Assembly (NCBI GenBank): GCA_000727475.1
Contig: KL647288.1
Span: forward strand, 3,033,604-3,097,603
Reading direction: 5' to 3'
Source: Sarcocystis neurona
Lineage: Eukaryota > Apicomplexa > Conoidasida > Eucoccidiorida > Sarcocystidae
Length of the DNA: 64,000 nucleotides
The notes beneath the pieces are model-generated. The model was not told the DNA's origin. It did not search any database and saw only the letters and a program-made list of their open reading frames with translations. Position numbers and translations under genes: made by a program. Positions within the stretch are counted from its first letter, which is position 1. Every line of letters begins with the position of its first letter. Below, piece after piece: positions 48,155 through 61,143 of the stretch.

Positions 48155-51100
48155 ATGACACAAGCGTTCTCAGGGCTCGGAGGCGGAGGAGGCGGAGGTG
48201 CGAAAGAAGGAGACGAGACAGCGGGAACGGCAGCAACGCTGCAAGTTCCGCAAGCACGGAGAGAAAAAACGACAATGGCCGTGAGTAGTAGCGGAACGGC
48301 CGTTGGGGCAGCAGCACCGGCAAACAGCGGAACGGCCGTCGGAGCACCACCGCCGCCAGCAGGGGGAGGAGCTCGAAGCGGGGAAGGAGGAGGAGGAGGC
48401 GGAGAAACAGCACCAGCAGCTGGACGTGAGGAGACGGGACCAGCGGAATCGTACGTCGAATGTGTGCGGCGGCTCTACACATCCCATCCGCATGAAAAAG
48501 TTGACCTCGACCGCCTACGCGGTGTAGCCGTTGCCCTTGGCTCCCCACATGAACACTACGATGTGATTCATGTTGCTGGCACGAACGGAAAAGGCAGCAC
48601 CACTGCAAAGTTGGCTGCTTGTCTTTCTCTCAAAGGTATCCTACTCTATTCATCTATGCGCTATTCGTCTATACTCTATTCATGCATACTCTATTCATGT
48701 ATCTATGCTTTTCGTTTTTCTATACTCTATTTATCTGTACTCCATTTATGTCTATACTCTCGTGTATATGTACTCTCGTGTATCTATACTCTTTGTATAT
48801 CTATACTCTTTGTATATCTATACTCTCTATATATCTATACTCTCTATACATCTATACTCTCTATATATCTATACTCTCTACATCTCTGTCCTCTGTATAT
48901 CTATCCCCTCTATATCACTGTCCTCTCTACATATCTATCCTCTCTATATATCTATCCTCTCTATTTCTCTATCCTCTCTGTATACCTATGCTCTCTGTAT
49001 ACCTATACTCTCTACATACCTATATTCTCTATATACCTATACTTTCTATATATTTATACTCTCTATATATCTATACTCTCTATATACCTATACTTTCTAT
49101 ATATTTATACTCTGTACATATCTATACTCTATATATACCTATACTCTCTATATACCTATCCTCTCTACATATCTATACTCTCTATATACCTATATACTTT
49201 CTATATACCTGTATACTCTCTATATACCTATAGACTCTCTATATACCTATATAATGTGTCTATATACCTGTATACTCTCTATACACCTGTATACTCTCTA
49301 TACACCTGTATACTGTCTGTATACCTCTATACTCTCTATATACCTATATACTCTGTATATACCTATATACTCTCTATATACCTGTACACTTCATGTGTCT
49401 ATACTAGTTGCAGTATATATGTCCATACTATATAAATGTATACAATATATATTTTTACCGTATATATGTATACTACATATATTTATACTATGCACGTGTA
49501 CACTATATATATGTAAACTACACATATATACTATTTATACGTATACTATGTATCTGTGAACTATAAATATGTGTACTATATATATATGCATACTATGTAT
49601 AGCTATCCTACATATATACACAGAGTATATATGTGTACATAGTATATTCTGGTATACTATACTATCCTATATTCTTACGTATAGCCTAAGTATACTGCAT
49701 ATTCCGATCTTCTGTAATCGGTCAGTCTACAATCTGCATAGTCATTCATATCTACACACATACGTACATACATATATATATGGAGCCGTACCTATATTTA
49801 TGCTTGTATTCGTCGCTAGGCATTCAACCTGTATATCAAAGGGTATCCGTGATCTCTTTATAGAAGTCTTCGTGGATATTGGCACGAGAATTTATTCTTC
49901 GATACAGATCCACACTTGTTCTTCAGATAGTGGACGGCATATATGTCTCCCTCTCTCTCTCCCCTTCACCGCCGCCGTCCGCGCACACTCCTTCTTGCTA
50001 TACAGCAGCAGCAGCAAGAAGCCTGGGTCACTGCCTCCTAGTGCTGCAGTCTCTCTCCTGCAGCAAGCCGCCGCAGCCGAAGCCCCCGGCACCGGCGTCT
50101 CGTCTCGCGGCGCTCTGCGTGCCCACGTCCACGCAGTCTTCTCACGTCAAGCCGCCGTATCTCTGCTGCACTTACCGACACCCCGTCGTGAGAGGTGCTC
50201 CTCATTTCTCTGCTGCCCTCATCTGCCCTGGGTGGTCCTCTTCGTATTTACCTCTCCCCACATATGTACGTACGAGTGTCTCTCTGCAGTGAAGCGGGGA
50301 GCGCATGCGCAGGTGTGTGTGCGTGCGTATGTCTGGCCTCTCGCGTACCTCCTCCGACGCCAGTGCTCTTCTTTGAGGACTTCGATTTCCTCGTCGATCT
50401 TCTCCCTTCCCTCTCCCTCTGCATGCGCAACTTCAAGTCGCGGCCCCCAACCCCTCTGGCGAACTTTTACTCTTCGCTCTGCCGCGCGCTCGTTTTCACG
50501 TCCACATATCTCTGTATATATGCATGTGTGTGCCCATTCTGGGTGTACCAGTATGCCATACATATATATGCGTGTGTGTGTCTGCATATGTAAATGCACC
50601 CGTATGCCATAAATATATACATACGCATCTGTGTGTGTGTGTGTGTGTGCATACGTGGATGTACCAGTATGCCGCGTAGGTGTATGTGCACATGTGGGTG
50701 CATCAATATATCTGTGCAAACACGTCGTGGCGCACAAGTGGCTGGCCTCTCGATCGCCAAACTCACTGCCCAGTCTCCTTTTTGAAGTGGATTTTCATGG
50801 GATGGATACAACTACACAGAGTGTCCGTATAGCCACACGTTTGAACCGAGTTACTTGTATAGGAAAATAGATACAAATACATCTGTGTTGATACTGATGT
50901 GTCTACGTGTGTACGAAAGTGCGCTCTTTGTCAAAACGAGTGTCCGTTCATGGGGCCTTGTATCTGGGTTTTATTATCTTCCCAGAGTAGATTTACAAGA
51001 AAATATATACATGGATATCTATGTATACATATATATGTGTGTATGTGCACAGACACAGACCCACAGAGAGGAAATATATCTGTATAAGTGTGTCTACGTA

Positions 51101-54100
51101 CTATGAATATACAAATATATGTGTGCGCATATATATATATATATATACAGAAAAGACACACACACGCACACGCAGAGCCTCTACGCATATAAACGTGTCT
51201 ACATACTATGGAAATCCATATATATATATATATACATACACAGACACACACACACACAGAGCGTGTGTCTCTGTATAAGTGTGTCTATACCCTATGAATA
51301 TACAAATGTGCGTATGCGTATATATATATATACACATATAAAACACACACAGACACACACACACACACACACGCAGAGCCTTTACGCATATAGATGTGTC
51401 TATATACTATGGAAATCCAAATACATATATGCACGTATGTATATATATATACATTTATATATGTATACGGACACAGACACAGAGACACACAGCAGGTGTC
51501 TCCGTATAAATGTGTCTATATACTGTGAGTATACAAATATATGTATGCATATGTATATACACACACAAGACACACACACACACACACACACACACACAAG
51601 CAGAGCCTCTACGCATACAAGCATGTCTACATACTACGAAAATCCAAATATATATATATATATATATATGCATATATATGCATACAGACACAAACACACA
51701 GAGCGTGTTTCCCTGTATAAGTGTATCTATATACTATGAATATATAGATATATTTATGCGCCTGTACAGAAACACAGACACAAAGAGAGTACAGGTGTGA
51801 ATGCGTCTGCATACTCAGAGAGAGATCGCGTTTTGTGCGTCACTGGGTGCAGCCACCGCTGCAGATCTTCGCAAGTTCCTTCCTCTCTGTGTTCAATAGC
51901 GTCTCTACGATCTTTGATCAGCGGACACATACACTGCTCGCTAGTGGGGGATTTATATACGACGCGTCCGTCAGTTCTGCACTCTCCGCCGCCTCTTTTG
52001 ATTCCTGTGTGTAGTAAAATTACAGGGACAATCGGGTGAGGTGATCTTCTGCGCCGCTGGTGGCGTTGAACCTGCAGCTGGGGTGGTAGCGCCGCACTTC
52101 CTGCCCGTGCATCTGCTGTCAGTGCTAGGGGTCTGCTGCTAATGCTGCGGCTGCCATCCTGCTGCAGGTGTTTCTGCGTCTCACGCTTCTCCTCCTCGTG
52201 CCCGTGCTGCTGGGTTTTTTGTGGCGCTGCTGTCTCAGCTGCTCGATTGCTGCCGCCTGCACGGCCGCTGCCGGTGTTCGCTTGTTGCGGCAGCTCCTGC
52301 TGCTGCTGTTGCTGCTCTAGCAGCTGTCCTACGTGTCGCTAACGACACTGCGTGTCGACGCGTGCCTCAGCGTCTGGTGGTACCCCTTCTCCAGCAGTGG
52401 CTCTACGCGCTGTAGTGTCGCTGCTGGCCGTCACCTGCCGGGACTGCTGCACCTGCTGTGTGGATCTGCTGCGCCTGCTGCGTAGGACACCGCGTGGGGG
52501 TTTATACGTCGCCGCACCTTCTCTGTCTCCGGGAGCGCATTCGCGTGGATAACGAGATGATTGGCGAAGACGAGCTTGTTGCTGCCTACAATCGCGTTTA
52601 CGCTGCTACTACTCAGCTGCAAGTTCAGCTTTCTTACTTTGAGGTGCGCTGATATTATCGTATTGCAGCTGCTTTTGCTCCTGCTTCTGCTGCTGTCCTC
52701 TTTCCTTCTGCTGCTCATGCCGCTGCTGCTGCTGGTGCCGTCACGTCATGCGTCGCTGCAGCCGTGGGTCCGACTTTTGCGGCTTTTGCTGCGGCTGAGT
52801 CTGGTGCTGCAGTGACTGTTTTCTGCTGCTGCATCTTGTGCTGTTGCTGGTGTGTGCCCCCAGCACCTGCTGCCGTCGCTTCCTCCGCATCCGCTCTTTT
52901 GCTGCCTCTTCTTGTTTGAACTGGGGCTTTCCTGCTGCTGTTGCTGCAGCCATGTTCCTGGTGTGCTTCGCAGAGAAATACTAATACAGCTGTCCTTTCA
53001 TGCGCTCTGCTGATGTTGCTGCTACTCCTCTGCGAAGCTGCTACTCGACAACGGCGTTTCCTCTCGCGTTTTGCTGTGGCCATTCCTCTCCTCGTACCGC
53101 TGCTGCAGGACCTCCTCTGCGTTTGCAGTTGCTGTTGGACTTTCTCTGTTGCTGTCGCCGCTATTCTGCCGTCGGTGCTTTTCAGCTGCCGCTGCCGCCG
53201 TCCGGCCGCAGCCACCGCTAGTGCTCCTTTCCCCCACCACTGGTTTCACCTGCCGTTGTCGCTGTGGCTGCGCTGTGGATGCGTCTGACGTGTGCGCGGG
53301 GCCATCGGTCTGCGGTGTACGTACACCGGAAACAACAGATGATGACGTTGATCGCGTTTCTCTACTTCTCGCAACGCGAGGTGGACTGGGCAGTTATAGA
53401 GACCGGCCTTGGTGGTCGTCTTGATGCTACAAATATCGTTACCGCGCCCCGCTGCACCGTGATAGTTTCCATCGGTACGCAGAGACAACGCCTTTCTGTC
53501 TGTACGGGCTGTTCGATTCTCTTCAGCTTTACAACTGCACGTCCTTTTTCGTATGTGGCTCTCGCCCCATCGGCGCAACATGCTTTCCACACATATGTCT
53601 GCCACATGTTTTCACCTCTCTTTACTTGACGGGGATACACACACGTGTTTGTCTGTCTAGCTAGCTAAATGGGCAGATGAGTAGATGTCTCTGCCCGTCC
53701 TACGTCTTGGGGACAGTCACCCGTGCTGAATTCCACCTGCGCGTGTTAAATCGTACGACCGGGTGAATTCCTCTCCGTCTTTCTCGCCATCGACTTGCAC
53801 CTGAGGCGCTGGTATCTGCGCTTACGGGGGTGGGAGAGTACGTGCATGCCAGCAGGATGACACAGATTGATATTTATGTCTCCACGGGAAGGAGACACTT
53901 TCGTAGATGGGTGACGCATGTGTGTCTGCGTAAATAATTCCGCCCGGGTGTGCGGGGACCGACGCCCCGGTGTATGTACACTGCATCCGACACGCGCGGC
54001 GAGTACACCAGAGAAGTATTCGTACACACACACACACATACACGCACACGTGAGCGTGGCTGTACTTCCCCCGTAGCCGCGCCAACCTTCGCAGTTGCGG

Positions 54101-57100
54101 ATGCAGAGTTTTCGTAAATTTTCTGAGATGTGTATCACCTGCTTGCCCGTGACCTCTGCAAGTGGTGCTACTGCTGCTGCTGCGACCACGACAAAAAAAA
54201 CGCGGGACCCCAGTTGGTTGCCGCGACCGCCGCTTGTGACGCAGGAGCGCCTCCGTCCACGCGTACGTGAACATCCACCCGCATGTGTGTGCACTCCGAA
54301 GGCCGCTCTTTGCAGACGTAGAAACGTACGTGTTCGATTTTTCTGCAGAAGCGGTGCTGTGGAAGTGCCGCGTTCCACGTGCAACGGCGTCTGCATGTGG
54401 ACCGCGGCACTTCCACAGCACCGCTTCGTTTACTCCTGCGCGCATACTTGCGTCTGCTTTTCTCCGCGGAGAAAACGCGTCTTCACATGTAAATACATAT
54501 ACACGTTTGTCCGTGCATGTGTAAATGCGCATACACATTTAGGACTAGTTTATGTTTACGGAAGGCAGCACGCCTTCCTACGTACGACGACCGGCTTCGA
54601 ATCTTCTTGTCTATACGCATGTGCTTACCGTGGTGCCTCGTAGAGACAACTTGCCGGACATTCCTCTCCACGACTGTTTATGTCCATGTAGAGGGGCTTG
54701 TTGTTTACGCCCATGAGATTGTCGACGGCCTCGACTCTCCCTTTCTCTCTCTATCTCTCTACGCGTGCGTATTACTGTGTGTGTGGATCTATATACACAC
54801 GCCTTCTCGCTTATAATATTCGCGCGTACACCGTATATCCCGATGCACCTATATATATATATGTAATGGTGTGGACGCAAGCAGAAGGGCGTGCACAAGT
54901 ATTTGTAGGTGTGTATATACAGGTGTACGCTAGTCTCCGCTTCCTTGCCTTTGTAGCTTTGTCGCTGTCTACGTGGTGGTGCTGCTGTCCCGGGCCGCCC
55001 CACACACCGAATCTTCGTGACTTTCTGAGGCCGCGCTGCTGGGCCTTATGTGTGAGTCTGTTTTCCACGTGCATTTCTCCTGATTATTGAGCTGCAGGCA
55101 GGCAGGTGATGTGGGTACAATCTTCTGTCATCACTTCGTTACATCCGTATGTAGACACATGTCTATATATGTGTGCTTACATACGCACTCGTGTGCGTCC
55201 AAGTACGACTGATATACATGTGTATATATATATATCTGTGCGTGTATGCAAGTACACGTCCGTGTGCCGTTGCGGTGAACTTGGTGCTGGTGGAGGTGTT
55301 ACTTTGCTGCTTCATTTTCCTCTGTCGCGTTTCCGCTCGTTGTTTCTCGTGCCGCATTTCTGCTTTGCTGCTGCTGCTCCTGGTGCGGCTGCGGCTCGGC
55401 TGTTGTGCGGCTTCGTTCGTTCTGCTACTGCCCGCGATCTCGTCGCTGCAACGGTTCATTGGCTGTTGCTTTCCCCCCGTGTCGCTGCCACGGGCTGTCG
55501 CTCGTTGCTGTTGCTGCTGCTGCTGCCTCTGCTCCTGCTGCCGTCTCTGCTGCTGGTGCTGCCTCTGCTGCTGCTCCTGCCTTCGCTCTTGCTTCAGGGT
55601 TGGACCACACAGGCCTTCTTGGATTGACGCTGGACCAAATTGCAGAAGAGAAGGCGGGCATTATGAAAGCCAAGGTCCCTGTTGTTTTGGGTAGGCAGCA
55701 CGGACAGCAACAAGAGAAAAAACGACACTGCAGCAGCAGCAAGAGCCGCACGAACAACCGCGCAGCAGCGGCAATAGCAGGAATCGCAGCCGTGATACCA
55801 GCAGCAATATCACCAACAACAGCGGGGACGGGAGCAGCAGCACCAGCAACAGCGGCACAGCCACAGCAGCACAGCCACAGCAGCACCAGCAACAGCAGCA
55901 CCAACAACAGCAGCGCCAGCAACAGCAGCACCAGCAACAGCGGCACTAGTAACAGCGGCACTAGTACAGCAGCATCAACAACAGCAGCGCCCGCGGCAAA
56001 AGCAGCACCAGCATAACCCGTGGCAGAAGCAGCAACGGCAGCAGCGGGACCGCTAGCAGCAGCGGTGGCTGCAGCAGCAGATTCGTTTTGTCCAAATTCT
56101 CTATCAGGCGTATCGCCGCTATGCTTCAACTCGTGGGCTTCCTGCGGCAGCTGCTCGCTCTGCTGCGGCTCTTTCTGCCTGCTCCCGTTAGTACGGCCCT
56201 CTGCTCCTATCGCGTGTTGCTGCTAGCCTGTGGCGTCTGCTGGCGGTGCTGTTATTGCGTCGACCTTTCTCTGCTGCTGTTTTCCCCATCGCGGCGGCTC
56301 CGGCCCTCCCCTTCTTCCATCTCGTGCTGGTGCTACTACCCTGCGTCCTCCTCGTCTCCTGCCAGGTCCTCCCGCGACTGCTGCCTCTCGGTGTTTCTCC
56401 TGCTCTTGCCTTCCTCCTGCAGCTCGCCTTCTCCTTCTTTTCTCCTGCTGCTGCGACTGTCCTCCCTGCTCCTGCTGTTGCTTCCGCTGCTACCTCGTGC
56501 TCTCGTCATCGTCTGCTGCTGCGACCTCCTGCTGCTGACGCTGTCATCCGCTGCTGCTGCTCCTCCACGTGCTGCAGCAAGCGCTGCTGCTGCGTCAGCT
56601 ATTTTCTCTTTCCGTCTTCTCCTCCACAGGTCCAACTGCTGCCGAACATCAAGTCTTTGCGACGAAGGCCGACAAACTTGGTTGTGAAGTGTGGGAGGTG
56701 AAGGCCGAGCCTCGGGGAGAAGATTTTCCGGATGAAAATGCGCGAATTGCTCGGTACGTTGCACGCACCAGCGTCTTTGAAAAAATTCACTGTTCGTCTC
56801 GATAGGCCTGTTTATTACTCCTTCCAGGAATCCCCCTCCTTTTACTCTCTCCGTGTCTCTCGTTTTCCTGCACACGAATACACGTGGATTTGCTTCCGGT
56901 CATCTACGTCTGTCGCTCTCATCCCGTCCTTCTCCACACTACCACACCGATTCAAGCCAGAGACATACAACCGTCATATCTCAACAACATATATATATAT
57001 ATATATGCGTGTTTTTCTGGTTGCTAGCTGACGTACACGTGGACCGTATGTGGATCTTTGAGATACTGCTGCTGCGCGCCTGCGCGTCTACGTAGGCGAT

Positions 57101-60100
57101 TTTCTTTTCGTTGACCGTAAGCACGACATACACACCCGTACCTAACTCTGTCTGTCTCTCCTGCTGTCTCTGGTTTTTCTCTGGACTTTCCTGCTGCGCA
57201 CACGCATGCGCGGAAGAGAGTACCTGGAACAGCTACGCGCTCTCTGCCATTGCACTCCACATACACGTGTTTGCTTGTAGCGTTCAAGTATTAACTGCTG
57301 GTAGGGATGCGCCTGGCCACGGGTCTCGGGCCTCTTTACCGTCCAGGAAACCCGTCTCGCTGCCAATCGACGCTGCTGCAGGCGAAGCGCATATGCCTCT
57401 CTGCCCGTGTAGTCGTTGCCTTTTCCCGGGCTCCGCGCCGGCGCCGTCGCCCTTGGCCGACGTTCTTCCCGGCGACCCCCTCAAGTGCCTCTGGCTGATA
57501 CAGCCGGCGTTACTCTTCTGGCCACAACAACGCAGCCACCTGCTTTGCTCCCGCGGAGCAGAGACGCGTAGTAGACGCAGCTGGTGGTAGTTCTCGAGAG
57601 ATGCGGTCGCCTTTTTTATGCTACAGCGGAGCACAGACCGATGGAGGCACCTGGGGGTAGTAGGAGTAGTAGTAGGAGGCGTGCACGTCTAGGTATACGC
57701 CGAAATTTGCAGCCGTGTGTACCTACGTACGCCCACCCCTTCAACAGTTCGTTGCAAACTTCTCTGTACTTTCCTGTGTTCGTTTTCTCCTCACACAGGT
57801 GGGGACGCATCGAGAAGAATACTCGATCAAAAACCACGACAAAATGCCACTACAGTGAAAGAGAAAAACGTCTGATGGAGTGTCGACTCAATCACCGTGC
57901 ACACCACGGGGCAGAATGGAGCGTGTAAACGTATAGCTGTGTCGCCGTACACAGATAGACATACACGTATATATCTATATATATGTGCATACAGGTTCCA
58001 GTTGCTTGCAGACACATACACACACACGTATCTCTATATTCATTGACGTTTGTATAAAATATACATGCGTATATATACACATACGTGTATAGATGGGCAG
58101 GCGTCTATGTGCGTGCGTATTCGTACATAGACATACACATATATATGTATATATATATTCATGTATGTGTGTAGTATATATATCTATGTATGTGTACTTA
58201 TGCGTATAAATGGACAAGCATCTGTAAGTATATCTGTATTTACGTACACCGACTTCATATGTATATATATAAATGTTCTACATGGTGGTACAGACACACA
58301 CGTATATACGTGTGTATAACATATATATATGTATGAAAAATGTGTATATGTATGTGTGTATGTATAAAAAATATATATATGTATGTGTAGGTGCTTACGT
58401 GTATAGGTGGACACATCGATAGATGCAGAGAGAGGGGGAGAGAAATGTAACTGCTGGGTGTGCAAGAAAAAATCTCGTGTGTTTTGGTCCATCGTCTGGG
58501 TAGCCCTTTTGTTTCGATTTTCTCAACTGAAGAATGCCCGGGAGCAGAGAGTCATCCGCTAGATACTGCAAGATTATCTACGTACGAAGAGAAAGGCGGT
58601 TGGACGTATACGCGTGTGTCCACATACGTGTGTTCACCCAGGCGGTAACCACCTTTTCTCACCCCCTCTCCCCACACATGTATCTGCGACCCCGTACTTC
58701 CTGTCTGGCCCTCTCTTTTTCTCTTTCCGATGAAAAAAAAATTTCCTTCTATGTGCCTATGTGTCTGTATGTATGTGTGTGCGTGTGTGTGTGCGTATGT
58801 GTGGCAGAACGTCCCTTCTCGACGTGGCTGCGTCTCTGTCCGTGGCTGCCACTCTCTGTCCTCTTCGCGTCTTCCTTTTCTCTTTTTCTGTTCTTTTCTT
58901 TGCGTCTGCCTGCATTTCTGCCGATCTTGGTGTATACGCGTGGGATAGCACCGGCAGGGGCGGTAGTAGTCACGGCAGCTCCGGCAGCTGGCTCGGCGGC
59001 GGCGCGGCGGTTTGCCTGGCAACTGCTGGTGGGCAGTCATCGCAGACACGCTTTTGCAGTAAACAGGGGCACGGTGCGGCGCTGAGTTATCCTCCTCCTC
59101 TCTGCGTTGACGAAAATTCTGGGCCCCCCCTACTTACTTTTTCTTCTCGCAGCCGGTCACGTGTGCATGTGTGGGCCGGGCGGGGCCACGGATGTCCACC
59201 GCTGAATGAGAGAGCGCTGCCGTCTGCGAGCGGTGTGAGACTTGTGTGTGTCAGCGCGAAAATATCCCCACGGCCTATGTAGCCGCAGGGGCAGGAGGTG
59301 AGTGCGGCTGCATTCGTTTATTGCCGCTGCTGCTGCTGCGGTTGCTGTCGCAGAGCAGTCGTGGAGCACGTCCTCCGGCTGGATCTGCTGCCGAACCAGC
59401 TCGAAGCAGCTTTGAGTGTACAGCCACCACTGCGGGCCCAGGTCCTGACGAAGGCCGACTTGCAGCACGCCAGCGCGCTCTGTGGGGCGGGCCGGGGGCC
59501 GGGAGTCGGTGCTGCTGCGTCTCCCCCGTTTTCCTCGGCTGCTTCTTCTTCTGCTGGAGCCCGCGCAGGCGTCCCCGCAGCAGCAGCGGCGAGAGCCACA
59601 CAAGCGGAGACGCCGCCCGCGCAGAGAGAACGAGCCGTCTCGCCGTCTCCTCCTCTGCAAGAACTCGAGACGCCGCATGCGGTGATTGTTGACGTGGGAC
59701 ATAATGTCACGGCGTTTAATAGACTTCTCCAGGTATCCGCAAAACTGGACACCCAGGAAGGTAGTGGCTTCACACGTATGTACGTATATATGTATATGTC
59801 TGTACACGCACACAACGCAGGTGCCTGTATACACCCATATACGCAAGATAGTCGCAGAGGTGCGCGCGACGTGGACGTCCACGCCCCTGCCTCACCACGT
59901 ATATCCACAACTATGTGGTCATGGATATATATGCCTCTCTCTATCTCTCTATATATACAGGTATGGATGTGCCTCTCTCTCTTTGTATATATGCGTATAT
60001 ATATGTGTGCGTCATGTATCGCCCGGAGAGGGGCGGTGCTTGTTGAAATCCCGGACGTGCTGTGATCGACAGTAGTCAGCCACGGCACGCTGACACAAAT

Positions 60101-61107
60101 ATATATATGTTCATATTTATACGTGTAGGACGTGTGTGTTGTCTTTTCAAACGCCAATATCGATAGTTTTTGGCTGTATATACGCACGTCACCCTATATA
60201 TACGTATATATGTGTGTCTCTCTATCTGTATATATATGTATATATGTTTTCGTATAATGCGTCTGTGTATGTGGACATGCATATATGTATGTCCACGTAC
60301 ACAGAGGTGAAGAGGGATGGGAAAAATCCGCGGCGACATGTATTATTAACAGGTGACTTGCTTTTCGACAGTCGCCTAGAACTGCGTGGGCTGAGGACAG
60401 GGCAGTGCCTGGCGAATTTTTTGAATCTCTGCGAGGCGTGAACGAAGGCGTGTGGCTCCGAGGCATTCGTTCTGCGTGTGTGCGTGTGTATGTATGTGTG
60501 CGTGTGTAGTAGAGGTCATGCAGACGCATCTGCCACGTAAGAGGCGACGTCGTACATGTGTGTCATATTCCCCTTCGCTCTGTCTGTTGTCTCCCTGTGT
60601 AGATGTCCAGTCTCCGTCCTTCGTGTCTCGTTGAGAAATAAAAGGAAGAGTTTCTCTTCGTCCGTCGTCGTCACCACGAGACAACGGACCTCGGCGTCTT
60701 GGCAGAGCGCGAGTCCTGACCCGCAGTACGGAAGGCAACGCAACGCTGACTTATTATTCACGCTTCATACGTGGCAGAGAGTTGCCCGGTCTGCTTCAGA
60801 TAGGTGTCTATACACATGTGTGTGGAAGTTGACGCAGTGTCGCCGGCAGTGCCGCAAGCCTCTTGACGCGTCTCTGTATCTCTCTCTCTGGATAGGTGGA
60901 ATTCATAGACGAGAAAGTATACGTCCACCTCACTATACGAATACAGATGTCGAAGTTCATATCTAGACATATGTATATATATGTACATACGTGTACAGAG
61001 GGATACCGAGGCAGATAGATACACAGAGGGCTATGTGTATACACATATATACAGGTGGACAGACACATGGCGCAGCGCGAGTATATGCGCGTCCGCGTGT
61101 CATATTC

Positions 61108-61143
<36 letters not shown>

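Noticed and set aside
46813..48288. Very long open frames on both strands across the CAG block
   Set aside because: They run through 523 N and through repeat, where every frame is open. Neither strand gives a conserved motif, so they are not called as genes.
48570..50612. Tyr/Ile/Leu-rich frames of over 300 codons behind FPGS exon 1
   Set aside because: They are translations of the CTATACTCT array and TA-rich DNA inside an intron.
50219..51812. Thr/His/Tyr-rich frames on both strands
   Set aside because: They are translations of (CA)n and (TA)n tandem units.
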